Of a stretch of DNA of 36,482 bases, positions 16,035-23,886 are shown piece after piece. The position numbers and the translations under genes were made by a program. This stretch comes from Arcicella rosea. GTDB taxonomy: Bacteria; Bacteroidota; Bacteroidia; Cytophagales; Spirosomataceae. Location of the stretch: positions 1-36,482 of the forward strand of contig NZ_JACHKT010000045.1 in NCBI RefSeq assembly GCF_014204325.1, given 5' to 3'. Numbering within the stretch: position 1 is the first letter of the stretch; the number at the start of each line of letters is the position of its first letter. The notes beneath the pieces were generated by a model that worked only from the letters and a program-made list of their open reading frames with translations, was not told where the DNA came from and did no database searches.

Positions 16035-16480
16035 TGAAAGTATTTAGGTTAACAAAATCAAAGTTTGCATCTGATTTATCGGGAGAAGGTTCAAAATTAT
16101 ATGGAGGTAGATGGAATCATAAAGGCATACCTTGTCTATATCTCGGTTCTTCAAGAGCAATGTGTGTTTTAGAATTTTCTGTACATGTAAAAAAAGAGGA
16201 AATACCTGATGATTTAGTTTTCGTTGAAGTTATTCTCCCTAAATGTGAAATATTCAAACTGACAAAAGAAAACTTACCCGAGGATTGGTTCAGTCAAAAG
16301 ATTTCTATGGAGATTGGTTCTAACATATTAAAAGAAAACAAATATCTTGTTTTTCAAGTACCTTCTGCAATTATTCCAGACGAATTCAACTATGTATTGA
16401 ATCCACTTCATTCTGACTTTTCAAAAGTAAAAATCAAAAGTACAGTCGCTTATCATCTTGATGAAAGAATAAAACAGTAA
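16034..16480 (+). CDS. RES-domain toxin
   Basis: A 148-aa RES-family protein. Family key residues are visible: GGRWN (Arg26), YLGSS (Tyr36), VLEF (Glu47) and VPSAIIP (Ser111), followed by the conserved NYVLNPLHSDF. RES toxins of this type degrade or otherwise consume NAD+ and halt growth until bound by their antitoxin. Length is normal for the family. The start overlaps the antitoxin stop by one base, so production of both should be linked and the antitoxin made first. The pair is flanked by a two-component system and metZ. No mobile-element traces were seen next to it. Confidence 0.9.
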   Translation: MKVFRLTKSKFASDLSGEGSKLYGGRWNHKGIPCLYLGSSRAMCVLEFSVHVKKEEIPDDLVFVEVILPKCEIFKLTKENLPEDWFSQKISMEIGSNILKENKYLVFQVPSAIIPDEFNYVLNPLHSDFSKVKIKSTVAYHLDERIKQ

Positions 16481-16551
16481 AACTGCTTGTAGTTGAATAT
16501 AACAAGCCACAGTAATGGGTGTTTTTGGGAACAACGACAGCTTTTTTGTTT

Positions 16552-16559
16552 TATCTTTG
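16552..16559 (+). promoter_or_regulatory. -7 promoter box TATCTTTG
   Basis: TATCTTTG, a full match to TAnnTTTG, lies 75 bases before the chosen metZ start. It suggests a separate promoter for metZ after the toxin-antitoxin operon. Confidence 0.5.
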
Positions 16560-16634
16560 CGATTCTTATCAAAACTAAACTAGTTTTATTTTTGATAAGT
16601 ATTGAAATTTGAAATTCTTTTACTGCTGAATACG

Positions 16635-17825
16635 ATGAAAAAACAGACTAAAGCTATCAGAATACAAGCAGAACGTTCACAAAACCGTGAGCATTCTGTT
16701 CCATTATATCTTACTTCAAGTTTTACTTTTGAAGATGCAGAGCAAGGACGTGCCATTTTTGCTGAGGAAATAGAAGGAAACATTTACTCTCGCTACATGA
16801 ATCCAAACGTGGATGAATTTGTAGAGAAAATGTGTATGCTTGAAAATACTGAAGCTGGTATTGCCTTTGCTACAGGTATGGCTGCCAACTTTGCAGCGAT
16901 GGCAGCATTATTAAAATCTGGCGACCATGTTGTTGCTTCAAAAGCACTTTTTGGTTCTTGTATTCAGATTTTAAGTAAAATTCTTCCTAAATGGGGAATT
17001 ACAACTACTTTCGTTGATGGTCATGATCTTTCAGCATGGGAAGCAGCCATTCAAGAAAATACTAAATTTTTATTCTGCGAAAGTCCTTCAAATCCGGGTT
17101 TAGATTTAATTGACCTTGAAGCGATTTGTCAGTTAAAAGCAAAACATAATTTGATTTTAGCAGTGGATAACTGTTTTGCAACACCAATTATCCAAACACC
17201 AGCCGATTGGGGTGCAGATTTAGTAATTCACTCAGCTACAAAATACATCGACGGACAAGGAAGAGTATTAGGTGGAGTAGTTTGTGGTAGAGAAGAATTG
17301 GTGAAAGAAATTCGTTTCTTTTCACGTCATACAGGCCCATCAATGTCTCCATTTAATGCTTGGGTTTTATCAAAAAGTTTAGAGACTATCTATCTACGCA
17401 TGGAGAAACACGCTGAAAATGCCTTGAAATTAGCACAAGCTTTAGAGAATAATCCAGCACTAAATTTTGTAAAATATCCATTCTTAGCTTCGCATCCACA
17501 ATTTGAATTAGCGAAAAAGCAAATGAAAATGGGTGGTGCAATCCTTACTTTTGATGTAAAAGGAGGTTTTGAAATGGTAAACGAAATGTCGAAACACATT
17601 ACGATTGCTTCTATTTCTCCGAACTTAGGTGATACCAGAACCATTATTACGCATCCAGCTTCAACAACGCACTCAAAATTAACGGCAGAGCAAAGAGCTG
17701 AAGTTGGTATTACAGATGGTTTAGTCAGAGTGGCAGTTGGTTTAGAAGCAGTAGAAGACTTAATTGAAGACTTTGAACAGGCTTTAGAAAAAGCAACAAT
17801 TGCCCTTACTACTTTGGTAGGATAA
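16635..17825 (+). CDS. metZ: O-succinylhomoserine sulfhydrylase-type PLP enzyme
   Basis: A 396-aa enzyme of the Cys/Met metabolism PLP family. The PLP lysine is in HSATKYIDGQGRVLGG (about Lys203), with YSRYMNPNV (phosphate and substrate binding), FATGMAANFAAM and AVDNCFATP. The SATKYIDGQGRVLGGVV signature, the HTGPSMSPFNAWVLSKSLET block and the GDTRTIITHPAST segment favour MetZ over cystathionine synthase or methionine gamma-lyase, but close relatives cannot be excluded. It would make homocysteine from an acylhomoserine and sulfide. ATG 16635 is preferred to 16602, because the extra 11 residues are not family-like. Confidence 0.88.
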   Translation: MKKQTKAIRIQAERSQNREHSVPLYLTSSFTFEDAEQGRAIFAEEIEGNIYSRYMNPNVDEFVEKMCMLENTEAGIAFATGMAANFAAMAALLKSGDHVVASKALFGSCIQILSKILPKWGITTTFVDGHDLSAWEAAIQENTKFLFCESPSNPGLDLIDLEAICQLKAKHNLILAVDNCFATPIIQTPADWGADLVIHSATKYIDGQGRVLGGVVCGREELVKEIRFFSRHTGPSMSPFNAWVLSKSLETIYLRMEKHAENALKLAQALENNPALNFVKYPFLASHPQFELAKKQMKMGGAILTFDVKGGFEMVNEMSKHITIASISPNLGDTRTIITHPASTTHSKLTAEQRAEVGITDGLVRVAVGLEAVEDLIEDFEQALEKATIALTTLVG

Positions 17826-17834
17826 ATTTTACAT

Positions 17835-17918
17835 GATTTGAAAATTTGAAGATTTGGAAATTTGAAAATGTAGTATCGTAAACATTTTCAAATTAACTCA
17901 ATTCAAATTTTCAAATTC
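17835..17918. repeat. Inverted repeat of ATTTGAA words
   Basis: The left arm (17835-17870, GATTTGAAAATTTGAAGATT onward) and right arm (17883-17918) are complementary with a one-base slip. It fills the metZ-nuoH gap and ends just before the nuoH leader. It may end metZ transcription. The same words make the 36-bp inverted repeat at 33517-33774. Confidence 0.6.
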
Positions 17919-17936
17919 AAACAAGTATTTTCAAAA

Positions 17937-19025
17937 ATGTATATAGCCTTACTGATTTGTTTGGGTTTAGTATTGACCAATGTTGTAATTGGTGTATATG
18001 CAGAACGGAAAGTATCAGCTTTCATGCAAGACCGCTTGGGACCCATGGAAGTTGGTAAATATGGTTTTCTACAAGTTTTTGCTGATTTAATAAAATTACT
18101 TCAAAAAGAAGACATTGTGCCTGCCTTGGCTAACAAGCGTCTTTTCCTGATTGCTCCTTGTATTATTTTCGTGGCCATTTTTGCTGGATTCGCCGTGTTG
18201 CCTTTAGGCCCAAGCGAATACCTTCAAGGTTCACAAGCAGAAGTAGGTTTGTTTTACTTATTGGCTGTGATTTCAATCGATATTATTGGTATTTTAATGG
18301 CTGGTTGGGCTTCAAACAATAAGTATTCATTGTTTGGTGCAATGCGTTCTGTGGCACAAATTGTTTCTTATGAAGTACCTTTGGGTTTGACTGTCATTTG
18401 TGTAGCGATGATTTCACAGAGTCTTAATCTGCAAGAAATTAGTTTGCAACAAGGAATTTATACTGAAGAAACCAATTACTTATTTGGCTTAAAATTTTTA
18501 GACATAGATGTTTCTAAAGTAGGAGGGTTTTTAACTTGGAATATTGTTCGAGTTCCCTTTTTCTTTCCCATTTATATTATTTTCTTTATTGCTACCTTGG
18601 CGGAATGTAACCGTGCACCTTTTGATTTACCCGAAGCAGAATCTGAATTAGTGGGAGGTTTCCACACAGAATATTCTGGTATGCGTTGGGCTTTAGTTTT
18701 TTTGTCTGAGTATGGCATGATGCTTTTAGTGAGTATTTTAGGAGCGATTCTTTTTTGGGGAAGTTGGAATACGCCTTTTCCAAATATTGGCTTTCTGAAA
18801 TTAGCCGATTGGACTTCTGGCGAACCAAATACTTGGTCGGGTGCGATTTGGGGCTTTTTCTGGTTGATTGCAAAATCTTATGCAGGCGTATTTGTACAAA
18901 TGTGGATTCGTTGGACTTTCCCTCGTTTACGTGTTGACCAATTGATGTATCTTACTTGGAAAGTACTTACGCCTTTTGCTATTCTTGGTATTTTTCTTTC
19001 AGCTATTTGGCGATTGTTGATGTAG
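17937..19025 (+). CDS. nuoH: NADH-quinone oxidoreductase subunit H
   Basis: A 362-aa inner-membrane subunit of complex I, at the junction between the quinone site and the membrane arm. Family signatures: AERKVSAFMQDRLGPM, FADLIKLLQKEDIVP, GAMRSVAQIVSYEVPLGL, NRAPFDLPEAESELVGGFH TEYSGMRWALVFLSEY (shown split), and VQMWIRWTFPRLRVDQL near the end. About eight or nine spans are evident. Length is normal. No other nuo gene lies in the window, so it is separated from the usual nuoA-N cluster. It probably has its own promoter in the repeat-rich gap or is read with metZ. The frame is intact and all charged residues of the conserved loops are present. Confidence 0.95.
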   Translation: MYIALLICLGLVLTNVVIGVYAERKVSAFMQDRLGPMEVGKYGFLQVFADLIKLLQKEDIVPALANKRLFLIAPCIIFVAIFAGFAVLPLGPSEYLQGSQAEVGLFYLLAVISIDIIGILMAGWASNNKYSLFGAMRSVAQIVSYEVPLGLTVICVAMISQSLNLQEISLQQGIYTEETNYLFGLKFLDIDVSKVGGFLTWNIVRVPFFFPIYIIFFIATLAECNRAPFDLPEAESELVGGFHTEYSGMRWALVFLSEYGMMLLVSILGAILFWGSWNTPFPNIGFLKLADWTSGEPNTWSGAIWGFFWLIAKSYAGVFVQMWIRWTFPRLRVDQLMYLTWKVLTPFAILGIFLSAIWRLLM

Positions 19026-19110
19026 ATTTTGAGGAGACTTGAGGACTGAAAGAAGAAAGATAAAAGAAACAAGACGCAAGACAAAAGATTATTTTTTACA
19101 AAAAAACATT

Positions 19111-19140
19111 AGGCTCATAGCTCAAAGCTCACGACTCATT
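19111..19140 (+). repeat. AGCTC-word repeat before miaA
   Basis: GGCTCATAGCTCAAAGCTCA then CGACTCATT precedes the miaA start. Related words occur at 20881-20913 (AGCTGTCAGCTCTGAGCTAT then CAGCCTTGAGCT) and at 32858-32880 (AGCTATGAGCCTTGAGCTGT then CAG). They are dispersed short repeats in gene gaps; role unknown. Confidence 0.4.
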
Positions 19141-19150
19141 GCTAAAAAAA

Positions 19151-20074
19151 ATGTCTTCACTCATCGTAATTCTTGGTCCAACTGCTAGTGGGAAAACACA
19201 TTTGGCAGTACAATTGGCTCATCAGATTGATGGAGAAATCGTCAGTGCGGATTCCAGACAAGTATATCGTGGAATGGATATTGGTACAGGCAAAGATTTG
19301 GATGAATATACCTTTGAAGGCAAGAAAATACCATATCATTTAATCGACATCACAGACGCTGGCGAAAGCTATCATATTTATCAATTCCAGCAGGATTTTC
19401 AAAAAGCTTACACAGACATCATTCAAAGAGGAAAAACCGCTATTCTTTGCGGAGGTTCAGGCATGTACTTAGACGCCGTATTGAAAGGCTACGAATTTAC
19501 TTCAATTCCTATAGATTTAACTTTAAGAGAGCAATTACTTGAAAAGTCTACAGAAGATTTACTGAAAATCTTTGAAGAAAATCAGAGTGTTTACTCAGAA
19601 AAATCGGATACTTCAACCAAGAAAAGATTAATTAGGGCTATAGAAATTAATCTTTTCTTGAAAAATAATCCCACTTTTAAAATTACTCCACAAGCTATCC
19701 CAAAAGCTATAATTTTTGGCTTAAATCCAGCCACAGAACTCAGAAGAGAGAAAATCACGAAAAGGTTAACCCATCGTTTGGAAAATGGAATGATAGAAGA
19801 AGTGCAATCACTTTTATCGAAAGGTATTCCCGCCGGAAAACTAATTTTTTACGGACTAGAGTACAAGTTTATTACTCAGTTTTTAGAAGGAGAAATTGCT
19901 TATGAAGTGATGGTTGAAAAGCTAAACATAGCCATTCATCAATTTGCAAAAAGACAGATGACTTACTTTAGGAAAATGGAAAATGATGGGCTGAAAATCA
20001 ATTGGTTAGACTCAAATTTACCGTTTAATAAATTAATGGATACAATTTCTAGGGGATTTGTTGAAAATCAATAG
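19151..20074 (+). CDS. miaA: tRNA dimethylallyltransferase
   Basis: A 307-aa enzyme that transfers a dimethylallyl group to N6 of A37 in tRNAs reading codons starting with U. P-loop GPTASGKT is at residues 9-16; SADSRQVYRGMDIGTGK carries the substrate-binding Asp; IPYHLIDITDAGESYHIYQF, LCGGSGMYLDAVLKG and KRLIRAIEI follow in the normal order; the C-terminal part has ATGELRREK-like NPATELRREKITKRL and HQFAKRQMTYFRK. ATG 19151 is preferred; the frame could extend to TTG 19139 but without family sequence. It stands alone, downstream of nuoH by 125 bases. Confidence 0.95.
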   Translation: MSSLIVILGPTASGKTHLAVQLAHQIDGEIVSADSRQVYRGMDIGTGKDLDEYTFEGKKIPYHLIDITDAGESYHIYQFQQDFQKAYTDIIQRGKTAILCGGSGMYLDAVLKGYEFTSIPIDLTLREQLLEKSTEDLLKIFEENQSVYSEKSDTSTKKRLIRAIEINLFLKNNPTFKITPQAIPKAIIFGLNPATELRREKITKRLTHRLENGMIEEVQSLLSKGIPAGKLIFYGLEYKFITQFLEGEIAYEVMVEKLNIAIHQFAKRQMTYFRKMENDGLKINWLDSNLPFNKLMDTISRGFVENQ

Positions 20075-20173
20075 CTTTCAATTATTTTCGGGTATTAATC
20101 TAAATCTAATAAGTACGTTTTTACGTATGTATTTTCAGAATTAAACCTTTTTAAACCTTAAAAATCTACAATT

Positions 20174-20275
20174 ATGGCACTAGCAATTGTATCCATCATG
20201 TTATTAGGTATGGGAGTGTACCTATCTTTCAAAGTAAGTAATCATAGAGATGATAAGTTTCCAATGAAACCTTAA
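20174..20275 (+). CDS. 33-aa single-span membrane peptide
   Basis: MALAIVSIMLLGMGVYLSFK forms one membrane span, followed by a charged tail VSNHRDDKFPMKP. It has the look of a small subunit or assembly peptide of a respiratory or membrane complex (comparable in shape to CcoS or CydX), but I do not recognise it. The stop codon overlaps that of the converging TrpF-like gene by two bases (20272-20275). Upstream 20075-20173 is AT-rich and may hold its promoter. Coding is inferred from the clean span-plus-charged-tail composition in a gap with few other ORFs. Confidence 0.5.
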   Translation: MALAIVSIMLLGMGVYLSFKVSNHRDDKFPMKP

Positions 20276-20871
20276 TCATCGGTTTCCAGTACTTCCAAAA
20301 TATTCATTAATTCATCGAAATCTCCAAAACCAGGTCTGATTTCATCATTTCCTTTTAGGGCAAATCCTGTCAATTGGGTTTGTTCTAAAAGGTCATTTAC
20401 GTTTGATTCTTTTAATCCAAAACCTAGTAAGATTGGATACTGAAATGACCAAGCATCTACTTGGCTCAATATTGCTTCATCAATCACGCCAAATTCATCA
20501 GAGTTTTCTAATAAAAAATACTCAACCATTCCTTTGGTAGTCTGAAACAATGCAGGAAGATTTGCCGTAGCAAAATCTACTTTTAGAATAATCGGTAAAC
20601 CAATTCTTTGAATTTCAGCCAAATTCTCCCAAGCACTTACTTGTAAATAATCTGGTTGGAAATTTTCTGTTAATTCAATGATTTTTGATACATCAGTTGA
20701 ATCCGTTTCTCCCACTACTTGAATGCCCGCTAACCAGCCACGCATTTCCTTGTACTTTTCAAAGTCAAGTTCATCCATTGAAAAACCCAACAATTCTACG
20801 CCCATTCCAGCACAGTAACGTGCGTCTGAAAGGTTATTTAAGTTTGATACTTTTACAGTTGTTTTAAGCAT
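20272..20871 (-). CDS. TrpF-like beta/alpha-barrel protein, catalytic Cys absent
   Basis: A 199-aa protein with the outline of phosphoribosylanthranilate isomerase: the start VKVSNLNNLSDARYCAGMGV aligns to the KICGITN..DA..A...G start of TrpF, LLGF follows, then YLQVSAWENL, GLPIILKV, LLGFGLKESNV and GFALKGNDEIRPGFGDFDEL near the C-terminal phosphate loop. TrpF uses a Cys in the KICG motif as general base; here that place is Ser9. Either it is a related barrel with another job, or a changed enzyme. No trp genes are nearby. Length is close to normal (about 200-210). It converges on the 33-aa membrane peptide gene. Confidence 0.7.
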   Translation of the reverse strand: MLKTTVKVSNLNNLSDARYCAGMGVELLGFSMDELDFEKYKEMRGWLAGIQVVGETDSTDVSKIIELTENFQPDYLQVSAWENLAEIQRIGLPIILKVDFATANLPALFQTTKGMVEYFLLENSDEFGVIDEAILSQVDAWSFQYPILLGFGLKESNVNDLLEQTQLTGFALKGNDEIRPGFGDFDELMNILEVLETDD

Positions 20872-21020
20872 AAATGTTATAGCTGTCAGCTCTGAGCTAT
20901 CAGCCTTGAGCTTTTATTTAATAAATTAGAATCGCTAAAGAATAGATTTTACAATCAGATTTGAGAAAATACCAAATGAGTAATACTATATTCTATTGGT
21001 TATCGGGGAAAGTAAAAAAT

Positions 21021-21212
21021 ACTAATCACTAATTACCAATCACCAATAACTTGATGCAAAACTACCAAGCTTTCTATCCAGAACCAAAAAATCAGAAATG
21101 ATGTTGAATATTATTGTAAATTTGTAACAAAGTAATTGGTGATTGGTAAATAGTGATTAGAATTTTATATAACTAGATAAACTAATAACCAATTACTAAT
21201 CACTAAAAAACT
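21021..21212. repeat. Inverted repeat of TTGGTGATTGG words
   Basis: Left arm 21021-21052 (ACTAATCACTAATTACCAAT then CACCAATAACTT) and right arm 21130-21161 (AAGTAATTGGTGATTGGTAA onward) match at about 28 of 32 positions; a third, direct copy (AATAACCAATTACTAATCAC) is at 21185-21204. The loop holds TAAATTTG at 21117-21124, a TAnnTTTG match that could be an mnmA promoter. This is most of the 386-base gap before mnmA; no gene is seen in it. Confidence 0.6.
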
Positions 21213-21257
21213 AATAATAATATTTTTAAACGTCAGGCCTTGAACCTGAGCAGTACA

Positions 21258-22394
21258 ATGAGCAAACACGGAAGAATTTTAGTCGCCATGAGTGGCGGTA
21301 TCGACAGTTCGGTAGCAGCAGTAATGTTACACGAAGAAGGTTATGAAGTCGTTGGAATGACGATGAAAACTTGGGATTATGCCTCTTCAGGCGGAACAAA
21401 AAAAGAAACAGGCTGCTGTTCTTTAGACTCCATCAACGATGCTCGAAACGTTGCCGTTTCTTTGGGCTTTCCACATTATATTTTAGATATTAGAAATGAA
21501 TTCGGTGATGCCGTAATTGATTACTTCACGGGCGAATACATCGAAGGACGCACGCCAAATCCTTGTGTAATGTGCAATACGCACATCAAATGGGACGCAC
21601 TTTTGCGTAGAGCTGATAAATTAGATTGTGAATTTATCGCCACTGGACACTACGCCAATATTCGTGAAGAAAACGGCAGACATATTATTTCAAAAGGTGC
21701 TGATACTTGGAAAGACCAAAGCTATGTACTTTGGGGCGTTTCGCAAGAAAGTTTGGCTCGTACCAAATTGCCTTTAGGACATTTGACAAAAGCCAAAATC
21801 AGAGAAATGGCTACCGAAAGAGGTTTTATGGATTTAGTGAATAAATCTGAAAGCTACGAAATCTGTTTTGTGCCTGATAACGATTATAGAGGTTTTATCA
21901 AAAGAAGAGTAGAAGGCTTGGAAGAAAGAGTAAAAGGTGGAAACTTTTTGGATACTGATGGAAAAATTCTTGGGAAACATGAAGGTTATCCATTTTATAC
22001 TATCGGACAAAGGAAAGGCTTAGGCATTGCTTTGGGCTATCCAGCTTTTGTCACTGAAATCAGAAAAGAAACCAACGAAGTAGTATTGGGTCGTGATAAA
22101 GATTTAGAAAGAGACGGCATGGTGGTTGGACAATTGAATTTATCCAAATACGCTTCTATTGATAATCCGATTGAAACCATTACAAAAGTACGTTATAAAG
22201 ACGCTGGAACGCCCGCTACAATTTGGCAAGAAGGCAATAAAATAAAAGCTCATTTCCACGAAGCAGTTTCAGGTATTGCACCGGGACAAGCGGCTGTTTT
22301 CTACGAAGGAGACGACGTAGTTGGCGGTGGTTGGATTATGAAATCGTTTAAACAAGACGCTACTTCTGGTATTTTTATGGCAGAAGTAAATTAA
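21258..22394 (+). CDS. mnmA: tRNA-specific 2-thiouridylase
   Basis: A 378-aa enzyme that puts sulfur on U34 of tRNAs for Lys, Glu and Gln. PP-loop SGGIDSS (12-18) binds ATP; the catalytic cysteines are in RTPNPCVMCN (Cys103) and SYEICFVPD (Cys203); GHYAN, KDQSYVLWG and YTIGQRKGLG are also as in the family. ATG 21258 is chosen over a TTG at 21240. The ArsR gene starts only four bases after the stop, so both are probably on one transcript. Length is normal and no frame damage is seen. Confidence 0.96.
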   Translation: MSKHGRILVAMSGGIDSSVAAVMLHEEGYEVVGMTMKTWDYASSGGTKKETGCCSLDSINDARNVAVSLGFPHYILDIRNEFGDAVIDYFTGEYIEGRTPNPCVMCNTHIKWDALLRRADKLDCEFIATGHYANIREENGRHIISKGADTWKDQSYVLWGVSQESLARTKLPLGHLTKAKIREMATERGFMDLVNKSESYEICFVPDNDYRGFIKRRVEGLEERVKGGNFLDTDGKILGKHEGYPFYTIGQRKGLGIALGYPAFVTEIRKETNEVVLGRDKDLERDGMVVGQLNLSKYASIDNPIETITKVRYKDAGTPATIWQEGNKIKAHFHEAVSGIAPGQAAVFYEGDDVVGGGWIMKSFKQDATSGIFMAEVN

Positions 22395-22398
22395 CATT

Positions 22399-22674
22399 AT
22401 GCAAGAGATTACTCATTTTGTTGAAAAAACCACGAATGCGATAGCGGATAGTTATCGCTTGAAAATTCTATTGACATTATCTCAAAAAGGAGAAATGTAC
22501 TGTGGAGAAGTTCAACAATTGATAGGTCTTTCGCAATCTACTTGTTCGCACCATGTTTCAATATTGATTGAAAGCGAATTAGTTGAATCAAAAAAAGAAG
22601 GTAAGTTTCATAAGATTTCTTTGAACAGAGAAAATTTTAAAAAGCTTTCAGCTTTCTTTCAGGAACTTTCTTAG
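22399..22674 (+). CDS. ArsR-family transcription regulator
   Basis: A 91-aa winged-helix protein: ADSYRLKILLTLSQKG, the recognition helix segment GLSQSTCSHHVSILIESELV and the wing ESKKEGKFHKISLN are typical of ArsR/SmtB. No CxC metal-binding pair of the ArsR type is visible, so metal sensing is unlikely by that site; Cys residues occur in MYCGEV and STCSHH. It starts four bases after mnmA. A strong palindrome lies right after its stop and before the old-yellow-enzyme gene, making that gene its likely target, and the regulator may be a redox or small-molecule sensor. Confidence 0.88.
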   Translation: MQEITHFVEKTTNAIADSYRLKILLTLSQKGEMYCGEVQQLIGLSQSTCSHHVSILIESELVESKKEGKFHKISLNRENFKKLSAFFQELS

Positions 22675-22682
22675 CCGTTTTT

Positions 22683-22724
22683 AGATTGTTAACGTATCGA
22701 AAAGTTTCGATATATTAACAATCT
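22683..22724. promoter_or_regulatory. 42-bp palindromic operator
   Basis: AGATTGTTAA (22683-22692) pairs with TTAACAATCT (22715-22724) and ATCGAAA (22696-22702) with TTTCGAT (22705-22711) about the same centre, 18 or so of 21 positions. It starts 9 bases after the ArsR stop and ends 13 bases before the next ATG. There is no T run after it, so an operator for the ArsR protein fits better than a terminator. Confidence 0.6.
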
Positions 22725-22736
22725 AAAAATATCATT

Positions 22737-23813
22737 ATGAGTTCTAAATTATTCTCTTCTGCCAAACTTGGCAACATTGAATTAGCCAATCATATCGTTG
22801 TAGCTCCAATGACACGCTCAAGAGCTATCGGAAACATCCCAACTCCATCAATCGCTACTTATTATGCACAACGTGCGTCGGCAGGCTTAATCATTACAGA
22901 AGGCACTTCACCTTCACCAAATGGTTTAGGCTATGCTCGTATTCCCGGTATTTTCTCGGCTGAACAAATTGCAGGTTGGAAAAACGTAACGGATGCCGTT
23001 CATGCAAAAGGTGGAAAAATATTTATTCAATTAATGCACTGTGGACGTATTGCTCATCCAGCGAATATGCCAGCAGGAGCTTCTATCGTTGCTCCTTCGG
23101 CAATAGTTGCCGCAGGACAAATGTGGACAGATACTGAAGGAATGCAAGCACAACCAACACCTTTAGCTTTAACCATTGAAGGAATCAAATTAACAATTGC
23201 TGAATATGTACAAGCGGCAAAAAATGCTATTGAAGCAGGTTTTGATGGTGTAGAAATCCACGGAGCAAATGGTTATTTAATTGACCAGTTTATCAATACA
23301 AAAACAAATATTCGTACAGATGAGTATGGCGGTGATATTACTGGTCGTGCTAAATTTTTGTTAGAAATTGCCTCGCAAACAGTTGAAGCGATTGGAAAAG
23401 ATAAAGTTGGTGTACGTCTTTCTCCTTATGGAGTGTTTAATGATGTAGGTTTTTTTGATACAATTGACACTGACTATCAATACATTGCCGAAAAATTAAA
23501 TGAAATTGGCGTTGTTTATACGCATTTGGTAAACCATGAGTCAATGGGTGCACCAGCAGTTCCTCAGACAGTAATTGATAATATTCGTAAAGCTTTTAAA
23601 GGAACATTAATACTTTCTGGTGGATACGATGTAGCTCGTGCGGAGGCAGATTTAGCTTCGGGAGCAGCAGATTTAATTGCTTTTGGTCGTTCATTTATTT
23701 CAAACCCTGATTTAGTAGAACGTTTGAAACAAGGAGCTGAATTGGCCGTTCCAAATGGAGATACTTTTTATACTCCTGGTGACGAAGGATTTATTGACTA
23801 CCCAACACTTTAG
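22737..23813 (+). CDS. Old yellow enzyme family ene-reductase
   Basis: A 358-aa FMN-dependent oxidoreductase of the old yellow enzyme class, which reduces activated C=C bonds (as in NemA or xenobiotic reductases) with NAD(P)H. APMTRSRA, the substrate-binding pair His175/Asn178 in EIHGANGYL, the proton donor Tyr197 in DEYGGD and the FMN phosphate loop SGGYD/AFGRSFISNPDLV are in place. Length is normal. It follows an ArsR regulator with a palindromic operator between the two, suggesting induction by its substrate or by an electrophile. The gene ends just before a strong converging-gene terminator. Confidence 0.92.
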   Translation: MSSKLFSSAKLGNIELANHIVVAPMTRSRAIGNIPTPSIATYYAQRASAGLIITEGTSPSPNGLGYARIPGIFSAEQIAGWKNVTDAVHAKGGKIFIQLMHCGRIAHPANMPAGASIVAPSAIVAAGQMWTDTEGMQAQPTPLALTIEGIKLTIAEYVQAAKNAIEAGFDGVEIHGANGYLIDQFINTKTNIRTDEYGGDITGRAKFLLEIASQTVEAIGKDKVGVRLSPYGVFNDVGFFDTIDTDYQYIAEKLNEIGVVYTHLVNHESMGAPAVPQTVIDNIRKAFKGTLILSGGYDVARAEADLASGAADLIAFGRSFISNPDLVERLKQGAELAVPNGDTFYTPGDEGFIDYPTL

Positions 23814-23820
23814 GAATTGA

Positions 23821-23885
23821 GAGTTTTGAGTGCGGAGTGCTGAATGTTTTTCCACTCCTCACTCAGCACTCCAAATTCAAAACTC
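23821..23885. terminator. Bidirectional hairpin between converging genes
   Basis: GAGTTTTGAGTGCGGAGTGC (23821-23840) onward pairs with CACTCAGCACTCCAAATTCA (23860-23879) onward over about 22 of 26 positions. It fills the gap between the old-yellow-enzyme gene and the converging deformylase-like gene, so it can end both. It shares words with the hairpin after the frr fragment. Confidence 0.65.
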
Positions 23886-23886
23886 C

